From the NCBI GenBank assembly GCA_022649665.1, contig JALCOL010000001.1, forward strand, positions 186,001-250,000: DNA of 64,000 nucleotides, given 5' to 3'. The position numbers and the translations under genes were made by a program. The notes beneath the pieces were generated by a model. The model was not told the origin of the DNA, did no database searches, and was given only the letters and a program-made list of their open reading frames with translations. Shown here in pieces: positions 56,725 through 64,000 of the stretch (positions within the stretch are counted from its first letter, which is position 1; the number at the start of each line of letters is the position of its first letter). Source of the stretch: Enterococcaceae bacterium (GTDB lineage: Bacteria > Bacillota > Bacilli > Lactobacillales > Enterococcaceae).

Positions 56725-57934
56725 ATGAATAAAAACAAAGGATTTATTAAATTGATCACAGGTCAAACGATTGCAAATATTGGAGATACGATTTATATCG
56801 TTGTAATAATCATGTCGGTTTTTAGTTGGACGAATTCCGTTTTTGCGACGTCTCTCATCCCGGTGCTAGTGACAGGCGGGACGGTTGTTGCGGGTTTTAT
56901 TTCTCCCGTAATCACCTCCCGTTTTCGCTTAGAACAAGTATTGAAAATTAGTCAGTTTTGCAAGACGCTCTTACTATTTTTTATGACTTTTTATCTATAT
57001 CTGCGAGGGTCGACAATGAATCTTCTTGTATTATATAGTCTGGTGGTGATGATCTCCTGTGTAGATGGCTGTTCCGAGCCGATCAGCCGAGCTCTGATTC
57101 CAATATATGTCAAAAAAGAAAAACTGATCCAAGCAAATGGAATATTTAATTCAATACTCCAAATAGTAAGTATTGGAAGTTGGATGCTAGGGACATCGCT
57201 ATTGATTTTTTTTTTCCATCTATCAGTTGATCTTGTTTGATACCTTTTTATTTTTTTTAGCGTCTTTGATATTAGTATCTTTACCAAAAACAAAAAGAAA
57301 TGATTATAAAAATAGATCAATTTGGGTGGAATTATTTAATGGGTGGTATTTTATCGTCAAAGAGCCACTTGTTCGAATGATCGTTGGGATGGATATCTTA
57401 GAGAGTATCGCGAACACTGCGTGGCTTTCAGCGATCGTTCTGGTTTTTGTACGGGAAGCAATGAATGTGTCGGATAGTTGGTGGGGATATATTAATGCTA
57501 CTTATTTTGCCGGAGCACTTATCGGGAGTTTTTGTGTGATAAGATTTTCTTTGAAGTTCGAAAAAAATGAAGCTTCAGCAGTCATCATTGGATCAATCTG
57601 GGGCGGGTTAGCAACCATAGCTGTTATTTTGGTAAAAAACAATCTTTTTATTTTATTTTTATCTGTGTCTATTGGCATTTTTTCACAAATAAAAAATATT
57701 CCCCAAGCTTCATTGCTCCAACAAAGAATTCCTAGTGAACGATTAATGCCTATTTATGCAGCCTCTGGGATTTTGAATTCTGGGGCATTTGCACTCGCGG
57801 CTCTGTTCATGGGACAAATCGCAGATATTTTCGATGTCAAGATCGTTTTCGTCTGTTCGGGAATTCTGCTGATTATCGTCGGAATGCTCGCCATTCGAAA
57901 TCAAGAGCTGATCTCAAATGAAGAGCCATGCTGA
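56725..57934 (+). pseudogene. MFS exporter, frameshifted at a T10 tract
   Basis: The first frame (56725-57240, 171 residues) begins NKNKGFIKLITGQTIANIGDTIYIV, typical of MFS efflux pumps. It stops shortly after ten consecutive T (57206-57215). The second frame continues to 57934 with six more helices and the ending RNQELISNEEPC. Removing one T joins them into a protein of about 402 residues, the usual length. The gene lies 20 bp after the maturase and would export its product. The break may be a real mutation, a phase-variable or slippage site, or a sequencing error. Base composition is mosaic, with host-like stretches. Confidence 0.8.
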
Positions 57935-58046
57935 TCATTCATTGAGTGTATTTCCACCTAAGACACGGTTTCGAAGAAGTGATAAACTGGAGAAAATCAA
58001 AACTTTCCAATTTTATTTGCTTCAATCGGTGTCTGGAGGACAGTTG

Positions 58047-61000
58047 ATGAATAATAAAATAGATATATTGAACGCGTGGATCACGATCGAGCAGTTATCT
58101 GAAGGTGCGATCAGTAAAACGGATAAAAATCTCAGGAAATTCAGCGCACAGCAAAGCGACGAGTTTTCGGAGATGTTTATAGAATTTTTGAATACACAAA
58201 AGAAAACACACAAACTTTCCGAGAGAAGATTCAAAAAGTCGGGACTGGTCGTTTATTTCGATATTTTCAGTTTCCAGGAAATCATCGATATCTTGCGGCG
58301 AAATTATCATATTCCTGCAACGTATGAAGAAATCGATCCCTCGAACAAATTTACTTTTGCTTTATATTTCGATAATGAGCTGGGTTTTATTCCCGAAAAG
58401 CTTTTCTTTACGATCAGCGGCTACATTCGCTACAAAGGAGAATTGCCGCAGAAATTTTTAAAAGCGGAAGAAGAGTTGCGCGATGATTTGAAGAAGCAGT
58501 TCACTGATAAGAAATTTGATGATGTCATCAGGGATCTCTTGGTGCAATACAACGTATCGCTGCAAGACTGCCGCTATGCGTTCCTTGAGAATCTTGAGAC
58601 GAGCGATATCAATCTGCATTCTTTTTTTATTGATGATCTCGAGAAGGCAAAATCACTCGATACCGCAAATTTAACACGCTATTTCTCAGGTTTTTCTGGA
58701 CAAAGGATCAACTTGGACAGCAAAGCTGACTCTCCCAATTTTGATCCGCAGCCTTTTTTTGAAATTTTGCAGCCAGACCATTACCCGTTAGGACGTTTTC
58801 CTAGTAATTCAGATTATGCACTTTCGTTTATGCAGGAAGTCGCGGTCAATTTGGCGCTGAATGATAAAAATGATATCCGCAGTGTCAATGGTCCTCCGGG
58901 AACGGGGAAGACGACTTTGCTGAAGGATATTTTTGCGGAGCTGATCGTTCGCCAAGCCGCCGAAATTTGCGCACTTGCCGATAAAAAAGCCGAGGGCCGC
59001 CTAGTTTACTGGAAAAATGCCAAACTTGGCACACTTCCGCAGCAAATTTCAAATAAAAACATCGTCGTCGCCAGTTCGAATAATGGAGCAGTCCAAAATA
59101 TCGTCAATGAGTTGCCCCAGATCGATCAAATATCTGAAGAATTTCGTGATGAGATCATGAAGACAGACTATTTTAAACAGGTCGCCAATTCTAAATTAGA
59201 AGCCAAATGGGAAAATAATGAGGGTAAAAAGACACGGGAACTCAAAAGCGAAGCCCTTGAAGAGAAGAATTGGGGAGCGTTTTCGCTTGAAGGCGGCCGG
59301 TCGGAGAATATCAGCAATTTGCTGCTGAATATTGAGTTCATGGAGAACTCTCTGAAAGATGAATACGAATCTGATCCAAGCATCTATCAAGAATTTTCCA
59401 CGCAGCTCCAGGAGCTGCAGGGCGAGCGCAGCCAAATGCAAAAAGATTATGAAATGCTCAAAGAACTTGCGATTTTAAATAAAAAATACGAAAAAACAAG
59501 CAAAGACTATGCTGACGAAAGAGAGCAGCGAAAGGCCGCGCTGGAAAATGCGCGGCAAGCAGCAGATCAGCAGCTCACCCAGTTGCAAACAGCAATCAAA
59601 ACAACGACCTCAGCGACAAAAGAAATGGAAGAGGAGTTATCAGAAACATTACAGCTTCTCACCGAAGCCCAAAGAAATTTTGAGGTCGTCCAGACGCAAA
59701 AGCCCAGTTTGCTCTGGCTGCAGAAAATTTTTAACAAAAACAAAGCAGAACATTATTTTTCCGAATTAAATTTGGCAAATCAAAAATTGACAGAACTAGC
59801 GGCAAAGCGACAGCACTTGAAAACAGAAAAAAAGAAACAGCTTAAAGAGAAGGCTGAACAAGAGAAAGAACAAAGCGACATCAAAACAGCAATCGAAGAC
59901 ACCAAAACCGCATTTGACCGCTGGGAAAAGCTCCAGCAAAAAGAAGCGGCCGACTTGGAAGGTAAAATCGATTCACTGACGGAAGCGAGAAAAGAGCGAG
60001 ATATCGAAGAATTGGATTTTTCCAAGTCATATGCTGAACTGCAAAAGTCAAATCCGTGGTTTGCAAAAGGGTATCGCATCAAGCAATCAAAATTATTTAT
60101 ACGTGCACTGGCGGTCAGAAAACAATTTTTATTTGAAAATCGCCGAAATTTATCCGCTGCGCGGAGGATCTGGGAACGCCAAAGCGAGTATGTCGCGAAA
60201 GAGAACGGACACGTGCTGTTGAGCGAAGCATGGCAGTGGCTGAATTTTGCGGTGCCGGTAGTGAGCACCACCTTTGCAAGCTTTGGGAGGATGTTCAAAC
60301 ATCTCCCGAAAGAGGCGATCGGCAATTTATTTATTGACGAAGCAGGACAAGCTTTGCCGCAAGCAAGCGTAGGCGCGGTATTCAGAAGCAAACGAGTGAT
60401 GGTCGTCGGTGATCCGGCACAGATCAAGCCGGTATTGACATTGGATGCAAAAGTCTTGAATCTTTTAGGCCAGCATTTTGAGGTCGATGAAGCGTTCGTT
60501 TCCGCTGATGCCTCGACACAAACGATCGTCGATGCGGCAGGTCAATACGGATTTCAAAAGACGAAGGAAGAATGGATCGGGATCCCGCTGTGGGTCCATC
60601 GCCGTTCAGATGATCCGATGTTCACTATTTCAAATGAAATTTCTTATCATGGGTTAATGGTCCAAGGGAAGCCGCCGGAAAAGTCTCAAGGAAAATCAGA
60701 ATGGTTCGATGTTTCCGGGAAAGCAAATGATAAATACGTCAAAGAACAGGCGGAGCTTTTAAAAGAAAAGATCAGCCAAAAGCTGCGAGAAAATCCTGAA
60801 TTGGCCGACGAAATATATGTTATTTCACCGTTTAAGAATGTGGCCTTCCAGCTCGCACGGCATCTAGACAGCATTGGTTTTACGAAGCGGGAAAACGGAA
60901 AACCGGTAAATGTCGGGACGGTCCACACTTTCCAAGGAAAAGAAGCCAAAATCGTTTATTTTGTGCTCGGAGCAGATTCCAGCAGCAAAGGAGCTGCGAT

Positions 61001-61169
61001 GTGGGCCGTTTCTGAGCCGAATATCATGAATGTGGCGGCAACGCGCGCTAAAGAAGAGTTTTATGTTATTGGCGACAAACATCTGTATGGAACATTAGGA
61101 AGCAAAGTGGCCGATCAGACGATTTCGATCATCGAACAGTTCAATCAGAAAAGCGCTATATCATCATAG
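58047..61169 (+). CDS. Large superfamily 1 helicase / AAA ATPase
   Basis: This 1040-residue protein has an N-terminal region without a recognised domain (about 1-260), a helicase domain 1 with Walker A GPPGTGKTT (near 281-289), a long coiled-coil insertion (about 450-720), Walker B NLFIDEAGQALPQA (near 760-773), and helicase domain 2 with VGTVHTFQGKEAKIVYFVLG (near 955) and NVAATRAKEEFYVIGD. This is the Upf1-like SF1 architecture. The start at 58047 follows GGAGG. Composition is close to the core genome. It stands alone; roles in RNA or DNA processing, or phage defence, are open. Confidence 0.82.
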   Translation: MNNKIDILNAWITIEQLSEGAISKTDKNLRKFSAQQSDEFSEMFIEFLNTQKKTHKLSERRFKKSGLVVYFDIFSFQEIIDILRRNYHIPATYEEIDPSNKFTFALYFDNELGFIPEKLFFTISGYIRYKGELPQKFLKAEEELRDDLKKQFTDKKFDDVIRDLLVQYNVSLQDCRYAFLENLETSDINLHSFFIDDLEKAKSLDTANLTRYFSGFSGQRINLDSKADSPNFDPQPFFEILQPDHYPLGRFPSNSDYALSFMQEVAVNLALNDKNDIRSVNGPPGTGKTTLLKDIFAELIVRQAAEICALADKKAEGRLVYWKNAKLGTLPQQISNKNIVVASSNNGAVQNIVNELPQIDQISEEFRDEIMKTDYFKQVANSKLEAKWENNEGKKTRELKSEALEEKNWGAFSLEGGRSENISNLLLNIEFMENSLKDEYESDPSIYQEFSTQLQELQGERSQMQKDYEMLKELAILNKKYEKTSKDYADEREQRKAALENARQAADQQLTQLQTAIKTTTSATKEMEEELSETLQLLTEAQRNFEVVQTQKPSLLWLQKIFNKNKAEHYFSELNLANQKLTELAAKRQHLKTEKKKQLKEKAEQEKEQSDIKTAIEDTKTAFDRWEKLQQKEAADLEGKIDSLTEARKERDIEELDFSKSYAELQKSNPWFAKGYRIKQSKLFIRALAVRKQFLFENRRNLSAARRIWERQSEYVAKENGHVLLSEAWQWLNFAVPVVSTTFASFGRMFKHLPKEAIGNLFIDEAGQALPQASVGAVFRSKRVMVVGDPAQIKPVLTLDAKVLNLLGQHFEVDEAFVSADASTQTIVDAAGQYGFQKTKEEWIGIPLWVHRRSDDPMFTISNEISYHGLMVQGKPPEKSQGKSEWFDVSGKANDKYVKEQAELLKEKISQKLRENPELADEIYVISPFKNVAFQLARHLDSIGFTKRENGKPVNVGTVHTFQGKEAKIVYFVLGADSSSKGAAMWAVSEPNIMNVAATRAKEEFYVIGDKHLYGTLGSKVADQTISIIEQFNQKSAISS

Positions 61170-61185
61170 TGATTGTTTTCATCAC

Positions 61186-61278
61186 AAAAAAAGCGCCTAC
61201 CGATAAAATCGGTAAGCACTAAACCATAAAACCATGCTATGCACGGGGTAGAGGCGCTGTAACGCCTCTACCTACTAT
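61186..61278. ncRNA. Structured intergenic element with nested hairpins
   Basis: ACCGAT AAA ATCGGT (61200-61214) and GTAGAGGCG / CGCCTCTAC (61249-61272) are two strong stems, and the outer GCGCCTA pairs alternatively with TAGAGGCGC. On the minus strand the element ends GGTAGGCGCTTTTTTT, a good terminator for the oxidoreductase gene. It may be just a composite terminator or a small RNA; the ncRNA label is tentative. Confidence 0.35.
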
Positions 61279-61376
61279 TAAAGTATATCATATCCAAAAA
61301 ATATAATCAAAAAACTTCTTTTCAGCCTGCCGTGAATAAATAAGTAGTCCTTGCAGTTAACGCTGCGAAGTCGATA

Positions 61377-62390
61377 TCAAAATTCAATGACAAGTTTGCC
61401 GATCATTCGATTTCCTTCGATGGTCTGGTGGGCTGCAAACAAGGTTTCAGGAGTCAGACCGTGAAGCACTTTGGTGGTCGTTGGACGGATCTTTTTTGCC
61501 TCCAGCAAACGGCTGACTTTCTCAAGGATCGCTCCTTGTGTCGCCACTTGATAGTCAAAGTCTGTTTTCACAAACATATACTCCCAATCCCAGCTCGCTG
61601 ATTTATTTTTCAGCAGATCCAGCTGATGGGGCTGCGCCGTTTCGACGATTGAAGCGACGTGCCCGAAAGGCGCGACGAGGCCCGCCATTTCATCGAAATA
61701 TTCATCCGTCGAATGCAAGATCAAGATCGCCGGCAGAAGCGAAATCGCCTGTGCTTTCAGCTGCTGTGTGATATTTTTATGGTGATCAATGACTAGATCC
61801 GCCCCCAGACGCGTGACCCAGTCGATTGTTTCTGTTCGCGAAGCGGTCGCGATGACTGTCGCGCCGCTCCACTTGGCAAGCTGGACAGCAGCGGAACCTG
61901 CCCCGCCCGCTCCGTTGATGATCAAAAGCTTCACTCCTTGGTTGGCACCTTCTTCGGGGATCAAGCCGATTTTTTCAAACAGGACTTCGTAAGCAACTAA
62001 AAAGGTCAGTGGCAAACCGGCAATTTCAGCGATTGTACATTCAGCAGGAGCATGAGCGGCGATACGCGCATCGACGACTTGCTTTTCGCTATAGCTGCCT
62101 AAGCGTTTCGTGCTCCCGGCGTACATGACTTCATCGCCGACTGTGAAATTTTGGACAGCGGCGCCTTTGGCAGTGACGATCCCGACTGCGTCATAACCAA
62201 GAATAGGCGGGTCCGGCAGATCTGTTCCGGCTTGCCGCAGCTTTGTATCGACTGGATTGACTGAGATCGCTTCGACATCGACGAGCAGATCATGCTCACC
62301 AAGTGGCGGCAGCTCCATTTCGATTTTTCTGAATAAGTTGCCCTCTGATAGGAGAAAAGGATGTGCAAAACTGATCGCATTTGTTTTCAT
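61377..62390 (-). CDS. Zinc-type alcohol dehydrogenase-like quinone oxidoreductase
   Basis: This 337-residue NADPH-dependent oxidoreductase is of the MDR superfamily, QOR/YogA-type. The N-terminal GroES-like domain has ISVNPVDTKLRQ and ILGYDAVGIV, followed by the Rossmann motif GAGGAGSAAVQLAKWSGATVIATASR. Catalytic Zn ligands are absent, as in quinone reductases. The start at 62390 follows GGAAGG; an in-frame GTG three codons upstream is less likely. A decayed copy of its 3' end lies at 51705-51867. Confidence 0.9.
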   Translation of the reverse strand: MKTNAISFAHPFLLSEGNLFRKIEMELPPLGEHDLLVDVEAISVNPVDTKLRQAGTDLPDPPILGYDAVGIVTAKGAAVQNFTVGDEVMYAGSTKRLGSYSEKQVVDARIAAHAPAECTIAEIAGLPLTFLVAYEVLFEKIGLIPEEGANQGVKLLIINGAGGAGSAAVQLAKWSGATVIATASRTETIDWVTRLGADLVIDHHKNITQQLKAQAISLLPAILILHSTDEYFDEMAGLVAPFGHVASIVETAQPHQLDLLKNKSASWDWEYMFVKTDFDYQVATQGAILEKVSRLLEAKKIRPTTTKVLHGLTPETLFAAHQTIEGNRMIGKLVIEF

Positions 62391-62517
62391 TTTTTTCACC
62401 TTCCTGCTATTGACGATAGCACAGTGAAAAAAATTATCCTATTCAGAAGACTTGCGGAGGGAGGTGTGCGCGGCAATAATCGCGGGTTTTTAGAAGGTTT
62501 TTTTTTCAGTTGAAATA

Positions 62518-62545
62518 TTGAAAAAATTTCATTTTATGTTATACT
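62518..62545 (+). promoter_or_regulatory. Promoter of the TPP riboswitch transcript
   Basis: TTGAAA (62518-62523) and TATACT (62540-62545) with a 16-bp spacer, just ahead of the THI box. The rest of 62391-62517 shows nothing else. Confidence 0.5.
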
Positions 62546-62567
62546 CGACTCACATTTGAATAGAAAC

Positions 62568-62645
62568 ATTTGGGGTGCTTTTAGCTGAGATTATACCCAC
62601 TGAACCTGACACAGGTAATACTGGCGAAGGGAAATGTGATCGATT
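62568..62645 (+). promoter_or_regulatory. TPP riboswitch (THI element)
   Basis: The conserved THI sequence is present: TTGGGGTGC, GCTGAGATTATACCC, TGAACCTGACACAGG and TAATACTGGCGAAGGGAA. It binds thiamine pyrophosphate and switches off the downstream transporter. A terminator follows, so control is by premature termination. Confidence 0.96.
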
Positions 62646-62665
62646 TGCATGCAAAATGCTTTTTC

Positions 62666-62699
62666 GCACCCGTCTGAATTGGACGGGTGCTTTCTTTTT
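62666..62699 (+). terminator. Riboswitch-controlled terminator
   Basis: GCACCCGTC and GGACGGGTGC form the stem, followed by TTTCTTTTT, 20 bp after the TPP aptamer. Confidence 0.85.
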
Positions 62700-62775
62700 G
62701 CTGCGGTCGCCGATCGATAAATTTCAACCTCTTTTGCTTCTATTTTCAAATAGATGACAAAGGAGGTTTTTTATT

Positions 62776-63342
62776 TTGAAAGAAAAATGGACATTGCCGC
62801 AAGTGGTGCTTTTGGCGATCGTCGCTTTTTTGTTTGGCGGGATTTTTATGGGAGCGGACGCGCTCTATACAGCGCTTTTGGCGCTGTTGACGCCGCTCGG
62901 CTATGCACCGTTTGCCAATGAGATTTTGTTTGGTCTTTGGACGATGGCCGCACCCGTCGCCGCAATGCTGATCCCGCGTCCGGGAAGCGCGATTTTAGGC
63001 GAAGTGTTCGCCGCGCTTGCTGAAATGCTGTACGGTTCCTATTTTGGAGCGGGAGCGGTGCTCTCAGGATTTATTCAAGGCTTGGGGACTGAAGCTGGGT
63101 TTGCAGCGACACGATATAAGCGGTATGACACGTTTTCACTTTTTTTGGCGGCGATCGGGACGACCGTCTTCAGTTTTGTCTATGAATTTTTCAAATTCGG
63201 CTACGGGACTTACGGGATCGGGATGATCATTGCCCTTTTCGTGGTGCGCTTGGCATCGGTTTCGTTTTTCGGGATCGTGTTGGCGGGGGAAGTCAGCAAA
63301 CTGTATCAACGTGTCGTAAAGATCAAGGCGCTGCACCCATGA
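62776..63342 (+). CDS. ykoE: ECF transporter substrate-binding subunit, YkoE family
   Basis: This 188-residue protein with about five or six membrane segments belongs to the YkoE family, the S-component for a thiamine precursor (hydroxymethylpyrimidine or thiamine). Marks are LFGGIFMGADALYTAL and PRPGSAILGEVFAALAEMLYGS. The start is TTG at 62776 behind AAGGAGG. The TPP riboswitch ahead confirms the thiamine link. It overlaps the ATPase gene by four bases. Confidence 0.93.
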   Translation: MKEKWTLPQVVLLAIVAFLFGGIFMGADALYTALLALLTPLGYAPFANEILFGLWTMAAPVAAMLIPRPGSAILGEVFAALAEMLYGSYFGAGAVLSGFIQGLGTEAGFAATRYKRYDTFSLFLAAIGTTVFSFVYEFFKFGYGTYGIGMIIALFVVRLASVSFFGIVLAGEVSKLYQRVVKIKALHP

Positions 63343-64000
63343 TCGAGTTGCGAGAGCTGACATTTCTGTGCGGAAAGCAGCCGATCTTTGACAAATTGGA
63401 TTTTACCTTTTCGCCGCAAGCATTCACACTTTTGACCGGCGCGAGCGGCAGCGGGAAGTCGACGCTTTTGCAGCTGATCGCGGGCTTTTCAGAAATGGAG
63501 TATGCCGGCGAAATCGTCGCTAACGGCAAAGAGCGCCGCAAAACTTCGATCCAAGAACGCGCGCAAACAGTTGGCATGATCTTTCAAGATCCTGCAAAAC
63601 AGTTCACGATGAGTACTTTGCGCCGTGAAATAACGTTTGCGCTTGAAAATATCGGCTGTCCGCCGCAAGAGATCAGGCAAAGGATCACGCGCGCGCTTGA
63701 AGGCGGCCGAACGGTCGAACTGGCTGATCGCTTGCTGAATTCTTTATCAGGCGGCGAACAGCAGCGGGCTGCGCTCAGTGTCGTGCTGGCGCTTGACGCG
63801 CCGATCCTGCTTTTGGACGAACCGTTCGCGAGCATCGACCGGGCGTCGCGGATCGCGCTGATCAAGCTCTTGGCAAGTCTTAGAAAGCAAGGGAAGACGA
63901 TCATCGTCAGCGACCATGATGTTTCGGATTATCAGCCGTGGATCGATCGCTGGGTCGAATTAAAAGACGGCCGACTCGCGGAGAAAGATCCCCGGACTTT
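63339..64000 (+). CDS. ykoD: ECF transporter ATP-binding protein, YkoD family (3' truncated by window edge)
   Basis: The first 220 residues of an ABC ATPase are visible: Walker A GASGSGKST, Q-loop MIFQDPAKQFTMSTL, signature LSGGEQQR, Walker B ILLLDEPFASID and switch VSDHD. YkoD proteins have two ATPase halves, so about half is likely to lie beyond the window. The start ATG overlaps the ykoE stop (ATGA), showing coupling. It powers the thiamine-precursor ECF transporter; the T-component gene should follow. Confidence 0.92.
   Translation, partial: MIELRELTFLCGKQPIFDKLDFTFSPQAFTLLTGASGSGKSTLLQLIAGFSEMEYAGEIVANGKERRKTSIQERAQTVGMIFQDPAKQFTMSTLRREITFALENIGCPPQEIRQRITRALEGGRTVELADRLLNSLSGGEQQRAALSVVLALDAPILLLDEPFASIDRASRIALIKLLASLRKQGKTIIVSDHDVSDYQPWIDRWVELKDGRLAEKDPRT

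Noticed and set aside
57918-58046. Upstream extension of the helicase gene
   Set aside because: The ATG at 58047 has GGAGG at the right distance; the extension overlaps the exporter and has no ribosome site.
61186-61278. tmRNA or 6S RNA
   Set aside because: No tRNA-like ends or tag frame, and far too short for either.

Overview
The window is chromosomal DNA of a low-to-moderate GC Gram-positive bacterium of the order Lactobacillales, most likely Enterococcus or a close relative. The clues are a Na+-type V-ATPase operon laid out as in Enterococcus hirae (ntpFIKECGABD followed by ntpJ), an ireB-ruvX-DUF1292 cluster, the order rpoE-pyrG-fba-murA-rpmE2, a mannose-PTS gene followed by a DUF956 gene, and T-box, TPP and yjdF-type leaders. 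The genus is an inference; no 16S gene is present.

Layout. 1-6 kb: end of a mannose PTS operon, an ABC ATPase, a Na+/solute symporter, and a T-box-controlled amino-acid ABC transporter. 6-19 kb: a LacI-type regulator, a large YhgE/Pip membrane protein, queA, a DUF368 transporter, queH, a yjdF gene with its riboswitch, a TetR-controlled ABC exporter and a GPH sugar symporter. 18.6-19.7 kb: a gene-free stretch with a dispersed repeat, sixteen copies of an 8-bp repeat, an ISL3 remnant and tRNA-Gly(CCC). 20-29 kb: ireB, ruvX, zapA, cvpA, mutS2, trxA, uvrC, a dihydropyrimidinase-like gene and a gamma-glutamyl hydrolase. 29-39 kb: the V-ATPase operon behind a riboswitch-like leader, then ntpJ. 39-49 kb: housekeeping genes up to rpmE2. 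49-51.9 kb: insertion-sequence debris. 51.9-58 kb: an AT-rich accessory island. 58-64 kb: a large SF1 helicase, a quinone oxidoreductase, and a TPP-riboswitch ECF thiamine-precursor transporter running off the end.

The most interesting region is 51.9-57.9 kb. It looks like a peptide-quorum-controlled RiPP locus: a divergent Rgg-family regulator, a short hydrophobic pheromone gene, a 31-residue single-cysteine precursor candidate, a PqqD-like/radical SAM/SPASM maturase and an MFS exporter. An IS21-family element (52906-55062) sits inside the pheromone gene. Removing the element and one copy of its 6-bp target duplication restores a 17-residue hydrophobic peptide ending in WIIGG. The exporter carries a frameshift at a run of ten T. 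The locus therefore appears to be a recently silenced, possibly reversible, signalling and peptide-modification system.

Other points of note are mutually exclusive terminator and antiterminator helices upstream of the V-ATPase operon, a complete set of Na+ ligands in its rotor subunit, and a family of at least seven related intergenic hairpins, three of them extended to about 100-120 bp with a shared tail.
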